This document shows, piece by piece, positions 49,855 to 61,651 of a DNA stretch of 64,000 nt. The notes under the pieces are model-generated. The model was given only the letters and a program-made list of their open reading frames with translations. It ran no database searches and was not told the origin of the DNA. The number at the start of each line of letters is the position of its first letter. The first letter of the stretch is position 1. The DNA is from Straminergon stramineum (taxonomy: Eukaryota > Streptophyta > Bryopsida > Hypnales > Calliergonaceae): NCBI GenBank assembly GCA_963920665.1, contig OY987265.1, positions 23,069,001 to 23,133,000 of the forward strand, given 5' to 3'. The translations under genes and the position numbers were made by a program.

Positions 49855-51984
49855 CTCAACTACCGATCTATATAGTCAATTTTTGTGTATCTCATTTTGG
49901 GTGATAGTTTGATTAGAATGAGTTCAAAAGGGTCTAAATTTATATATACATGCTCTAGGCACTTAGGGGTTAAGTGATGCAAAATCATTGTCCATGAATG
50001 GCTTTACTATTATATTTTATGAAAAAATGAAATAGTAAAAAATGAGCTTTTTCCTTGGTCATATTTAAAGGAACTTAGGATCATATCTTGAGCATCAAGT
50101 ATAGAAAATCAAAGTCTATTAACCCCTAAGCGCTCTAACATCCATTTTCTGGACAATGAACAAATTGAAATTTTAGTTTCATCCTCCTTACTTCTTGGAT
50201 GAAAGTTATCCTAATTTGTGAAGATATTTTATCAAATTGTTGTCCTATCTAAGGATTGAATTTGGTGGTATTAGTAAGAGTACATATTTTTCTAAAATCA
50301 CCAATGTGCAAGTATGTTAAGTGGTTGACCAAGCCAAAATTACATTGACTCTAGTTCAAAATTGGATTTGCCAAAATGAGGTTATAGAAGAAAATATGAA
50401 CACTAGAAGAAAATTTGCGTTCACAAAAACACAATTTTTTGAAAACTATGTTTCTGTAAACGAAGATTTTCTGTTTTTTTTGTCAAAATTGACAAAACTA
50501 ATTAGCTAGTTGTGAGCGCCAAATTACCCACCCTTGGTAATTCACGAACACAACCCCGTTCTGGGTTTCAGGTAAGTGAATCCTACCTTTGGGTGCCTAA
50601 GCATGGTTCACCGTGCCCCCCAAGCAATGGATCTTTTTACTAAGTGCCTAAGTGACCCAAATTGCAAGATTCGCTTAAACTACTTCCAATGTTTTGGGCT
50701 GATGGATGGAGGGCTTGTTGGATGATTTGGATGGAACCTACGCCCGGGCAGAACTACCCTAGGAAACTTTTAGTTTATCTCGTGCCATTTCTAAAAACGT
50801 AAGACTCGATCCTATCCAACCTTTCTAGCCAAAGTTATGAGTGGATGAAGTTTGATTGCTACTCAGTTCCTCGAACTTCATCCATCGATTGCACCTAGTT
50901 CTCCAATTCAGAAAGATCCTAAATTTTGATGAATTGTTCACAAGAATTTCTCCTACCCAGATCTAGAGTTGGGCCTTGATCGGGGATTTCTACTGAATTT
51001 TCATCTAAGCTTGACTTAAATTTCATCCGCTAATTTCTCCTAACCTATACCTTGGAATTAGCTTCTCTTTTCGGCCCTGGACCCTAATTGGTAGCCTCAT
51101 CTTGACCTACTTAGTTCTCCATTACATTCAGAGTTTAGCTATTCTTCATCCAATTTGACCCTAAATTTCATCTGGCGATAACTTTCTCAATTTTCACCCG
51201 ATTTGGGTGTGCCTTAGGATTTTGGAAAGCCACGGACTCCTTCTTTAAGCTTATGTCCCTGGAAATGAACTGACCTACAGTCCTAAGGGTTTGACCTAGG
51301 GGTAGGCCTTGGCCAAGCGACTAGCTTCTAATTGGAGACCTAGGGAAAGGTTGGAAAGGGTTAACTCATACCTCGGAACTTGAATTGTTGATTGTGCCCA
51401 CCGGAAGCTCTACCTCCTCCGCCATGAACTCCCGTGCCGTGAGACAACAAACCACCATTCTAATCATAAAATAAATATGTATAAGGATTTAATTGTTGAT
51501 TTTTCTCCTATTTCTTTCCTCCTCCCTTCTTTTCTTTCCTCCCACACTCTAAGGTGGCCCAACTACCCTTGCTCCTATCTACTAAGCTAACCTAAAAGGC
51601 GGGTTCTACCATTCTCGCAAGATTGAGCTACTTTTTACGTTCTATGCCTTACATCCTATGCCTTACGTCCTACACTTACGTCTCACACTTAATCTTGTGG
51701 TGATTACCTACTTCTAATCTAAGGGCCTAAGTAAGTCTTGAGGATTTCACCCCATCCTATCTACCTTCACCCTCCTCCTTCAAGTTGTCTTCCCCCTTGT
51801 CATTTCTCCTCATTCTTTTGGCCTTCCACCATCTTTGCTCCTTCCTTCTTTGCTTGTTTTTACCATCGTGGTGAGGTTTATGAGAGACAGGGAGTTGGAT
51901 TCCCCGCCCCGAGGGCTATGTTAGAGTGATTGGGACCTTAAGCGGTGTCTTTTCTTCCCCCCTCCCCCCCCCCCCCCCTTGCTG

Positions 51985-52115
51985 CACTACAAGAAAACAA
52001 TGTTTGAATTGACACATCCGAATTGACTAATTGTGTCCAAATTGACTAAAAAATGTCCAAATTGACAAATAAATTGACAGAATAATGTCCAAATTGACAA
52101 CATTCTTTTGTAGTA
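51985..52115. mobile_element. Small CACTA-like MITE inside the giant LTR
   Basis: Ends CACTACAAGAAAACAATGTT and AACATTCTTTTGTAGTA are inverted. The interior is built from repeated AAATTGACA-type words. No clear 3-bp duplication. Confidence 0.6.
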
Positions 52116-52719
52116 TGCCCCCTTTCCTTAGCCCTTGGCCCTTGTGCTGTACCCCACCTGAAGCCCCTTGGGTTGTAATCCAAACCCCGAGCCCGTGTAT
52201 TGTATCCCACCCCAAAGCTTGTAAGTAGTAATCCAAACCCCGAGCCCTTTAACTATACCTCGCCTCAAGCTTGTGAGCGGTAATCCAACCCTCGAGCCCT
52301 TGTGAGCAATAACTCTACCCTTGAGCCCTTGTGAGTGTTAACTCCATCCGAAGCCCCTGAGCTGTCACCCTGCCCTAAGCCCTTGCCGACATGTGCTGCC
52401 TACTAGCGGTACCTGGTTGGGTGGCCGCCCCTCCCTTTCCCCGGGTATTGGGATGCTGAGGGTGTGGGTTGCTATTTTCTTTATGCTAAATTTAAAATAG
52501 GGGGGGGTAAAAGGTCGTGCTATTACTAGCAGTTGGTGGGTTAGGCTTGCTTAAGCAAGGGCCTTACTCTAATTATCACTAATTATCCCCTACACTACCT
52601 TGACCTCTAGTTCCTATTTTTTGGGGACCTAAACTTTGGTTTGTTCCCAACACGTTTTGTGAACTAAACCTTGTAGGGAGGGGGACCACATGGTCTCACG
52701 GTTCCTCCTTGAGGTGGTT

Positions 52720-52960
52720 TTAACGCACCACTAAGACTTCTTACTCCGGGCGTGGGTCAAAACTTTGTTGTCGTTCCCCTTTTTATCACACCGCTAAGAC
52801 TTTCTACCCTAGGGGGTTCAAAGCTTCGCCACCGTTTCCTCTTTTCACCCACCACTAGGACTTTCTACCCTAGGGAGATTCAAAGTTTTGCCACTATTCC
52901 CTCTTTTCACCCACCACTAGGACTTTCTATCCTATGGGGGTTCAAAGCTTCCTCGTACGG
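52720..52960. repeat. Tandem repeat, about 66-bp unit
   Basis: Three to four copies containing CACTAGGACTTTCTACCCTA and GGTTCAAAGCTTCGCCACCG-like sequence, inside the giant LTR. Confidence 0.75.
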
Positions 52961-53710
52961 ACGAGACCCACTACCCTCACGCCCTCATGTTTCTCACCAA
53001 GGAATACCACGACACTGTTAGGAACAAGGAAAAAAGAAAAGGAAGGGCCTTAGACACTCAAAGGCTAGCGACACAGGTTAGTAATATAAATGATTTGAAC
53101 TAAAAGCCCCCCAAAGCAACATCACCAATCATATGGGGGGTTGCTCTAGGGTTAGCACACGACAAAACGAAGAGAGTGACCACAAAGGGTCTCTCAAAGG
53201 TAAACACCCATAACCTCTAGCAATGTAGTAAGTTAGCAAAAGCTTCCAAGCTCAAACTTGGAAGAGTTAGTACCACACTCAATCAAAAGAAAAGGCAAGG
53301 GACCCACAAAGACCTTGTAAGCTCCAGAAACAACAACAATGGCCAAAAGTGCCCAAAAAACACCCTTGCAAGGCTTGTGGCTGAAAGTGCCACAATTTCC
53401 AACATAAATTTAATCCAACGAACCCAATTACACAAAAAAGGGGGGGTGAGAGAGGAGAAGGGGTGCCCTTTTATACTCTTTCCGGGGCAACCACCTCTCC
53501 TCGTTCATCTAAGTTAACCTTATCTTCTTGGATTTTCATCCAAAATTTGAGGTTTTCATCCTATGGTGGCCCGCTAAGCTAACTTTTGGAGATTAACTCC
53601 GAATTACAAACAGATTGCGCCATTGGCTTCAAAAGGCCATTTTCAATCCAATTTAGACCCCATCCCCTTTTCTATGTTGAAAATCACAACGAAACCTAGC
53701 GCCAACTTAA

Positions 53711-54274
53711 CCCCTAAAGGACCATAAGGCCACTATATGGCTTTTGCAACTACATTTGTAGAAAATTTGAAATGTGAACCTCACCAATAGTCCATGACCA
53801 ACAAAGAGATCCTAGATGATTTTTTTTGCTGAATCCATTGGTACAATTTGATCGAAAAATGAGTGAGTGAGTGATTTTCTATGAATTTTTTTAGAATAAA
53901 GAAAGTACTCTGGGCTATCACTTCAAGTGCTCATATCTTTTTTTCCACATCTCAAAAGGATTTGAAAAAAATTGCACATCTAAATCATGATGATATGTAC
54001 TTGAGGGAAAAAAATTAGAGTATTTAGATCACATTTGAGCATTCCGATTTCAACATTTCAATTTCAGCACATGTAGAAAGTTCCGCAGAATTGGATATCT
54101 TTCATCAATTTTGTCAACGGTGGGATTTTCTCAAAAATTGTGTGATTTTGTTCTTCTTTCATTTCAACAGTGGCGATCATCAAAATCATATCACACATTT
54201 GAGAAATTATGCTTGTTACAAGAGTTAGTCAAGAAAACAAGAGCTTTGTTGAAACACCCCCGATCCTTTAGGGG
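53711..54274. mobile_element. TTAA-flanked element (copy H) inside the giant LTR
   Basis: Flanked by TTAA at 53707-53710 and 54275-54278. The ends are CCCCTAAAGGACC and CGATCCTTTAGGGG. It is 564 bp and non-coding. The homologous place in the other LTR holds only a 20-bp TTAA-bounded palindrome (21911-21930). Confidence 0.8.
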
Positions 54275-55663
54275 TTAATGTCAAAAATTGGGAAAATCCC
54301 AACTTTGGAGAGTTGACTTTTCTAGCAAAAGTAACTAGCCTACGATCCTAAGTATGTATGTGGAAGTGAAAAAAGACCTATCTTGGGCCCCATTCTACTT
54401 TTGTATGCTCCCACTCTACCGGTCAAATCCGCCGTGGACTTTAAATTTCATTAATTGTCGGAAAATGCTATAGGTTCAGATACTTTTGACTATCGGAATG
54501 TTGTGAAACTTGTCAGGGCAGCTTATTAATATAAACAAAGTTATACTAATTTTTAGTGAGAATTTACCGCCACTTGGGAAATTTCTAGGAATTTTCCATT
54601 GCAAGTTTGGATAGTTGACCATTTGGAAAGACCTCTTCTGACTATTAGAAAATTCCAAAACTTTTTGTGGAACCTCCCATGGGATCCCATGACACATGTA
54701 TAGGCTTGCATTTTTACTCTACACATCGGCCTAGGGGGGACAAATTCCACGCCCCCGTTTAATTATTAGTGGTCGGGGAATCTTCCACACCGGAGGGAAT
54801 CTTGGCAAACCGACTTCGCCATTGGTTCCCGGGCATGGGTTTAATTCCAAGCCACCCTTCTTGAACTTGAGATTCCTCTACAATACCGTCTTGGTATTTT
54901 TCACATTTGCAAGCCGACAATTAGGGTTCCGCTATTTCGTCAATGAAATGGGGAAACTAGAACCAATCTCCGGGAACTGATTCCTATGCCCTACTAAGGT
55001 TCCCTCAACCAATTCTAGCCTAGAGATGTTCTTTCCATGTGGGGTTTTGAGCTGGATACAATCATCACTTGCAATTGACCAATTTGATAGGATTAGTTGG
55101 GTTCTAACCTATTTACAATTCGTGGTTGGGTCATTCTAGCTATAATCTTCTAAAATTAGACCAAATGCTATATTGGAATGTGACACTCCTATTTTGTTTC
55201 TACACTCTCTTTTGGGCTTTTTGTATATAAAAGTGCATTTAAAATGACAGAATACGATAAAAAAAAAAAAAAAAAGAGTGAGCCCTTGGTGACAAATTAG
55301 GGGCTTACACTAGCTCAACATAACTGTGAGGCAATTTTCTTCTAGTGGAAGAACCCAAAAATTTCAAAATCACCATGTGAAGAAAACCTCATTTCCAATC
55401 CATTCCAACAAGTTTTACTCAAAAAATGAATTTTTTTTTTTACTTGTAATCGAATTTTGAAGAAATTTTGAAATTTGCCTTTCAAAATTTATAAAAGAAT
55501 ATTGGTGATATCATTGGTAAATCTAACCATACAAATAGAATCTAAAACTCACACTCGACAACTTTTATTTGTATATCAATTCCAAAATATGCTTCCAAAT
55601 AGCACTTTATAATGATTTCTCAAATCGTCAATTCTGGAGATGAATCTAGACATTTAAGGTTAA

Positions 55664-56044
55664 TACCTTCAATATTTTTTTCTTTTAATAATTCTTAGAC
55701 AACCAATAGTAATCAATGGATATTTTCTGAGTCCTATAGAATTGGACTAGAATCACATCTTGAGCATAAGTAATAAAACTCAACGTTTGTAAACATCATC
55801 ACTAATACATTTTTTTGAGATAATACATAGTGGATATTTTCTTGGTCAAGATTCTAACACTTGGATATGGAATCCTAAAAAAGAAAGAAAGTAAAAAGAA
55901 AGTTCTACTCACGTTTGACCAAGGCTCATCCACTTTAGGGATGCAAGGACCTTTAGGGGTTAGCCTTCTATCATTTCTGGTGTACTACTGTAGAACGCAT
56001 TCAAACTTGTCTGTCTGTGCCTGTCTGTGTGCGCCTTTGCAGCG
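55664..56044. other. Upstream region of the reductase gene
   Basis: No gene. An isolated TTAA-type terminus, CCTTTAGGGGTTAG, ends about 80 bp before the ATG. A pyrimidine-rich CTGTCTGTGCCTGTCTGTGT stretch just before the start is probably 5' UTR. No convincing TATA box was found. Confidence 0.4.
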
Positions 56045-57872
56045 ATGGCACCCAGGTGGTGGAGCTCGCAGACGGTGGCGGTGGTGACCGGGGCCAACAA
56101 AGGCATCGGACGAGAGATCGTGCGCAGGCTCGCCACCGAAGGCTTGACCGTCATTCTCACAGCGCGTGATGAATCCCGAGGGATGGAAGCGATCCACTCT
56201 CTTCACTCACAGGGACTGCAGAATGTGGTCTTCCGCAGGCTGGACATCCGAAGCTCCCAGTCGCGGACGGAGTTTGCGGACTGGATCCGGGAGAGTTATG
56301 GAGGGTTGGACATCCTGGTGAACAATGCAGCAGTGTTTCACGATGATAATGTGTACGAAACGGCGGTGGAGTCGGTGGAGATCAATTACAAGGGGACGGT
56401 AGAAATGATTCGATCGATGATGCCGTTGTTACGAGGCTCTAGTGGTGGAGCCAGGATTGTCAATATAAACTCCCAGATTGGACGCTTAATTGTATGCCCC
56501 CTGAACCCATATCCCTTTTTGTTTTGAAGTTCGAATTTCTTAATTTCTAATTGCTTCAAGAAGATGGACTGGAATGGATCGTCGTTATGCACGTGATAGT
56601 GACTAAGTGATAGACAATTAGGTGATGACTTTCTTGCAACCAATTTTGAAGCTAGTGTCTTTTTCGTCAAGGGTGATAAGTTGGAAGCGAGAAAACAAGT
56701 ATAGGTTTTGAAGTGCACTAAAATAAAACAGAGCATGACGGAGAGGGACAAAACTAGGGTTGAGGTGCAGTGGTGAAGTTGGCTATCAGAAATGACGCTA
56801 GGGGTCTGGCTCCACGAGAGTAGCGTGTAAGATTGCGTGTTTTTTAATTGTTCTAATACCTGTTCTGAAGCGAAAAAGAACTACCGGGAGCGGATTTCAT
56901 GAACCATTTATGAATATGGCTATCTTCAACAGACTATGCAAAGTCTCGTTGACGTTGTCCCCTATGTTGAGCTTGTTTTCCCTTCAATTATCGATAAAGG
57001 AATCCTGCATAGCACAAGGCGAGTTTTTTGAATCAACAGTTCAGCATGACCTTCTTTTTCACTTTAACTCCTGAATCAAGGCTCTTTTGTAAGCTCTCCT
57101 CCTTTTCGCAAAATTCAAGAAAAGGGATGTACATGGCAAAGTGTGTTGTACATGGTGCACTTGGTGGTGTAATTTGCCGTGTGCAGTGCACTTTGTCATG
57201 AGCCCAGCGGGCTGTACCGGAGCGTTCCCCATCCTCAGGTTAAATTGCCTTCCACTTCACCCTTCAGAGATTCACTCAACCTTTATGGGATCTCACTCGT
57301 GGAAGGAGGCTGATTGTTCCAAAATACTTCAACAAGACCAGAAGATAAGATCTAATCCTTTTTATGTATCGTTCGTTGTAATCAGACGTTTCGTTTTGTT
57401 GGTTTTGCTGTAGTGTTTGAACAACGAGGAGTTGAAGAAGAAGCTTTCAGACATCACCCAATTCGACGAACAGTTTCTTGACACATTGGCACAAGAGTTT
57501 TTGGACGCCTGCAAAGTCGGCAACGGGGAGCCCAACTCATATGCCAACACTGCCTATCGGTTTTCCAAAATCCTCCTCAATTCCTATAGCCGTTTGCTTG
57601 CTCGGAGGTTATCTTCCCTTCCAGAAGGGCATCAGATTCATGTGCACAATGTTCACCCGGGCTTTGTGATGACCGGCATGCACCGACATTTTTTCAGAAA
57701 CTTGGATGAGGAGAGCTATCAAGAGAATCTGGCCAGTGGAAAATTTGGGCGAGACGGGGCGGTCACGGTGGAAGAAGGGGCGGACACGCCCGTGTGGCTG
57801 TGCTTGTTGCCTCCTGGGGATCTTACGCCCTCGGGGCTGTTGTGGGAAAAGCGGCAAGTGATGAGCTATTAA
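56045..57872 (+). CDS. Short-chain dehydrogenase/reductase (carbonyl/menthol reductase-like), two exons
   Basis: Probable NAD(P)H-dependent carbonyl reductase of the classical SDR family. Exon 1 (56045-56491) and exon 2 (57414-57872) join in phase 0 across a 922-bp GT-AG intron (GTATGC..CTGTAG), giving 301 residues, normal for the plant (+)-neomenthol dehydrogenase/salutaridine reductase-like group. The cofactor motif TGANKGIG is at residues 15-22. Arg41 (LTAR) suggests NADPH. Asp67 follows, then NNAA at 93-96 (family usually NNAG). The catalytic set Asn114, Ser143 (NINSQIG), Tyr197 and Lys201 (YRFSK) is complete. HPGFVMTG lies at about 231-240. There is no signal peptide or membrane segment, so it is probably cytosolic. 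The ATG at 56045 was chosen because the Rossmann strand follows at the usual distance. The coding part is GC-richer than its surroundings. The substrate cannot be deduced. Confidence 0.9.
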
Positions 57873-57979
57873 CCGTTTGATGTGCTCAAGTTTTGCTTTG
57901 AATGTTTGCAGAGTTTGGGTTCTCTCTTCGTGTAAATGTACAACGAGAGGTAACAGCACCCAAATGAGTCCCAATAAGC

Positions 57980-58380
57980 AATTCAGCAGGATTCCCATTA
58001 TTACATTGAAATTTTATTGGTGACATTTTGGTGGCAGTTAAAAGGGGATTCTCAATTTTTTCTAGTATGCATTTTTTTGGACCCCATATGAATAAATTAT
58101 GAATTCTAAAAGTGCTGAAAAAAAATGTTTCTAAAACTGACCCTAGGTTCTCATGAATAAAGGTTGTACATTTTAGGCAAGAATCTAGATGGGATGGTTT
58201 TAGAAAGGGGGCACAATTAGCTATTGTTTGAGGCATTTTTCTTTGTGCAAATGTATAATGTACCTCAATTGCATCAAATTGGTCACAAAAGAAGGTTCTT
58301 TTTTTAAAACATTTGTGCATTAGAGAGTATCCATGAAGTAGTCTATGGGTTTCATGTAGAGTTTCCACCAATTTTCTTTG
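57980..58380 (-). repeat. Dispersed repeat R, copy 5, in the reductase 3' region
   Basis: Inverted copy, with GATTCTTGCCTAAAATGTAC on the minus strand (like 8170) and CATAATTTATTCATATGGGG. It begins about 100 bp after the stop codon, so the transcript may end in it. The 161-codon minus-strand frame here is a by-product of the repeat. Confidence 0.6.
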
Positions 58381-60244
58381 GAACTTTGAATAGGTTTGCT
58401 CATCTTTTTATCCAAGTTTTTATTGCCTACCTCAATTTCATCAAATTGGTCATCAAATAAATTTGGTTTTATTGCATAGAGATATCCATTAAGTGCACAA
58501 TGAGTTTCAATTCAAAGATTCATGTGGAGTTGTCAACAATCACAAGCTCCAAATACAATTTAGTCAATAGTTTGGAGTAGAATCTCATCCCTTCTTCATA
58601 AAATATTTGTACTATTTAAGGGATTACTTTCTTATTTTTATGAATGAGAAGTAATTTGTCAATGAAATGTTAGCATAAAGTGAACTATTCATCTCAAAAA
58701 TATGGACTTTGATTATGAGTATTTTAGGAAAGCTAAGGTCAAAATTGATTTTTTTTGCATACAAGGAAATTCAATTAGAGATGACTTGCAAAAAAAATGA
58801 TTTTGTTAGGCATTAAGAGAAAGATTCCAATTAGCTTTTCAAATAATTTTCTTCATTCTTATCCATAACTCAAACATTTTGTAAAAGTCCAAATGTACAT
58901 TTCCAAAATTAGTGGTACTACCTAATATTGTCACTTTTGTTGTGTAACATATTTTTTATTGTATTATTAGATTATGAAAATTTCTAGAGAAGTTTTTGGA
59001 TAAATAATACAAGATTTTGACATATTCACTAATAAATGAAATATTTGTATATTATATGCAAAAGTCACATTAGAGGAGAATTGAGGGCTTTAAGAACCCA
59101 TTTCAGGGTTGTTCCCTGCATTGTTCCTTGTGTTGCCAAAAATTGGGAACCAACCCATAATGGGTTGAATTTCCAAATTTTTGGAAAAAAAATTAAAAAT
59201 TAGTTTATTCCAAAATTTATAAAAATTACTGATAAAACCTAAAACTAAATTGAAAAAATAATAAAAAAATAATATTATTTTATGATGTGGCAATGTCTAT
59301 GCCATGTCATACTATTGATGTGGCAAGTTCCCACACCTTGAAAATTCAAAATAGTTCATAGCCTCTTTATGCCCTCAAATATCTTCCAATGTGGAATATC
59401 TAAGATGTTGGATTTTCTAAAATTGCTTGTTTCAACTTCATTTCTACTCCCATACAAATGGAAAAGCCCTCATGATTTATTAATTTCCAACGATCTTTAA
59501 AGGGTCTCTATATCTATGAAAATTAAAAAATTGAATAGAAAGCATGCAAGAACATGCAATTCTTGACATAATCAAGGCATGATATGTACAAAGGATATAA
59601 AAGCTTGGAATCAATTAATTGCTTTTGATTAAATATTAGTAAACTAATCCTTATTTGTAAATCACCTCAACTTAACTTCAAAATTTCCATGTAAAAATCA
59701 TCTTTTAACTTTGGAATTCAATTTATTCTATAGCTATAGGAAGCAAAAGGTCATATTCTCTTTCACTTGTATGTAAGAAGGAGGTATGAGCTTTCATTTT
59801 AGTTTTTTTTTAAAGAAATTTGAAAATACAATGATGTTTTCTTCTGATATATGTCAATGGCATGACATTTATTTGGACATATTGTATACTTTTTCAATTT
59901 TCATTTTTGAACCAACTCACCAACTAATACCCTTCACAACATCCCCAGAACAAACACTGAAACCACACAACTAAGCTTGAATATTGAGGTATTGAAGCCT
60001 ACACCATAGCCAAGGTAGTGACTGTTAAACTATGATATGCATGCATAAGCAAAGTCGATGATGAATGACTTTTGGAGAGACTTTAGAAACAAAGACTGCA
60101 CCTATTCTTCCATAACTCTGACAATTTTTGGTTGACTACCTTGGTGGTAGGCTATCCACATCTCTAAAACAAACTACCTAATAGCAAAACAAATTTGAGT
60201 GTGAAACCATCTATCTTTTATTTAGAACTTGAGAAATTATCAAT
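58381..60244. other. AT-rich gene-free stretch
   Basis: No gene or clear repeat seen. Open frames are short and compositionally biased. Confidence 0.45.
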
Positions 60245-60345
60245 CACTACCAAAAAAAACAAGGGTTTAAATGACTAGTCCACAATGAGTGTAGTGCAAT
60301 CATTGTTGTGTAACAGTCATTTTGGACACTTGTTTTTTTGTAGTG
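60245..60345. mobile_element. CACTA-like MITE, 101 bp
   Basis: Ends CACTACCAAAAAAAACAAG and CTTGTTTTTTTGTAGTG are inverted, with a further inverted GTCCACAATG/CATTTTGGAC just inside. The target duplication is ambiguous. Confidence 0.65.
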
Positions 60346-61651
60346 CAAAGTAGCTTTTTGAAGGTGTCGCTATTCATACATCACTCTTTGTTCCTATTAT
60401 GTGTATGATTGAGTGTAGGAGCCTACAAAATATGACTTTTGAAAATTTATAATAGATTCTCCGAGTAGCAAAAATTGAGATTCTACTTGCAACATCTTTC
60501 ACTACAATTAGCTAATATAGTTGAACAACATTTTCACAACTTAGCCACATGAAAGACACTAAAACGCTTATATTGACAACCTAAGATGTTACCACCTTAT
60601 TCAGTTGTTGAACAATAGTCTTGACATATCATTGACTGCATGATGCCATGTCTTGCTTGTGTAGAATATTTAATATCAGACAACTACAGAATATTTGGCC
60701 TCTCCGATTTATGAAGGAAAGCCCTTGTGCCTTGCTGGAAAACATTTGAAAGTTTTGCTCATTGAAATATAGTACATTCCAGTAACAAAATTGGCAATCG
60801 TTTTGTGTACTTGTACAAAAACCTGAAATCACCTAACTTAGAACCACCTAACTTAGGCCTGTGCTACACGCTCTTCAACTTGCTGATTGATAGCTTCAAC
60901 AGGAGCACAAAACATGCCACCAACTGTCTATTCAGGAGTTTCCCATTGCAGCTGCAAACTGATTGAAGGAGGATAAATCAAAACTGAAAAATTTAACTAC
61001 AAAAATCAAGTCCAAAAACTACCTCTATACAATTATAGTGACATCAATGTAAAAATAAACCTGAATACCTATTAAAAAAACACATAAATATGGGGTGTCA
61101 AGACCTTGTGATTCTTGTGCCAAGTTTGTTACCAATTGGGCACACAATGCAATTCTCCATTCCTCGAAGCGCTTGTTTTTTTGGGGTGGAATTCGAGATC
61201 TTCCAATCACCTTCTTCTGCAAGTAGGCCTTGACGTCCCCTGATTAGGACTAATAAGGTAAGGACACCCAAAATTTGCTATGCACCTGAAAAACGCCACT
61301 TGATCAGATGTTCAGCTATTGTACATCTCTTCAATCAAACTGTACCTATTATCAAAAAAGCATTTATCAATAAAACTTTGACCCATCATAACTTGCGCAT
61401 ACAATATCCAACTACATTGAACTCAAAACAAAAAAACTTGAATGGACACCATGACAATTTTTTATGACAATTTTAGAATGCATAACATTTTACAACGCGC
61501 TACTTCCTTGCCCCCAGGATCCCAAGAGAAAACGGATATCCCTTACTCGGATCCTCAACGCTTAAAGTGTAAGTGTAAGTGTCCGAATTTGGTGTCGAAC
61601 ACCTCATGTTCACCCCCAAAATGCATTCATTTGGTTCCGGGAGTCCTTACC
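60346..61651. other. Gene-free stretch downstream of annexin
   Basis: No gene supported. It presumably contains the 3' UTR and poly(A) site of the annexin gene at its right end. Confidence 0.4.

Larger units (their letters stand above)
50511..55310 (-). mobile_element. Giant solo LTR, second copy (4.8 kb with insertions)
   Basis: On the minus strand it begins TGTAAGCCCC and ends GGCGCTCACA. It follows 20911-25159 over long blocks, for example GGCGAAGTCGGTTTGCCAAG and AGGCCGATGTGTAGAGTAAA. The flanks are CTAGT and CTAGC (four of five identical). Removing the TTAA element (53711-54274) and the small MITE (51985-52115) leaves about 4.1 kb, like the first copy. Local tandem repeats (about 50 bp at 52130-52400, about 66 bp at 52720-52960) and a poly-C run at 51957-51978 have expanded in it. 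Confidence 0.75.
50401..55347. mobile_element. CACTA-type MITE split by a giant LTR
   Basis: Ends CACTAGAAGAAAATT and AATTTTCTTCTAGTG are perfect inverted repeats. GAA is duplicated at 50398-50400 and 55348-55350. Without the LTR (50511-55310) the element is only about 140 bp. Same family of ends as the MITE at 474-645. Confidence 0.85.
50123..55659. mobile_element. TTAA-flanked element (copy F) split by nested insertions
   Basis: Flanked by TTAA at 50119-50122 and 55660-55663. The left end CCCCTAAGCGC and the right-end interior GATGAATCTAGACATTTA match copies at 36488 and 62389. The two host pieces (50123-50400 and 55351-55659) add up to about 587 bp, close to the 569 bp of the intact copies. 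The right terminus has lost two G residues. Confidence 0.85.

Noticed and set aside
49955..49975. CACTTAGGGGTTAAG, like a right terminus of a TTAA element
   Set aside because: The left end was not found; the solo LTR nearby may have split the element, but this is not shown.
57886..58371. 161-codon minus-strand open frame downstream of the reductase
   Set aside because: It runs through an inverted copy of dispersed repeat R; similar peptides appear at 8093-8296 for the same reason.
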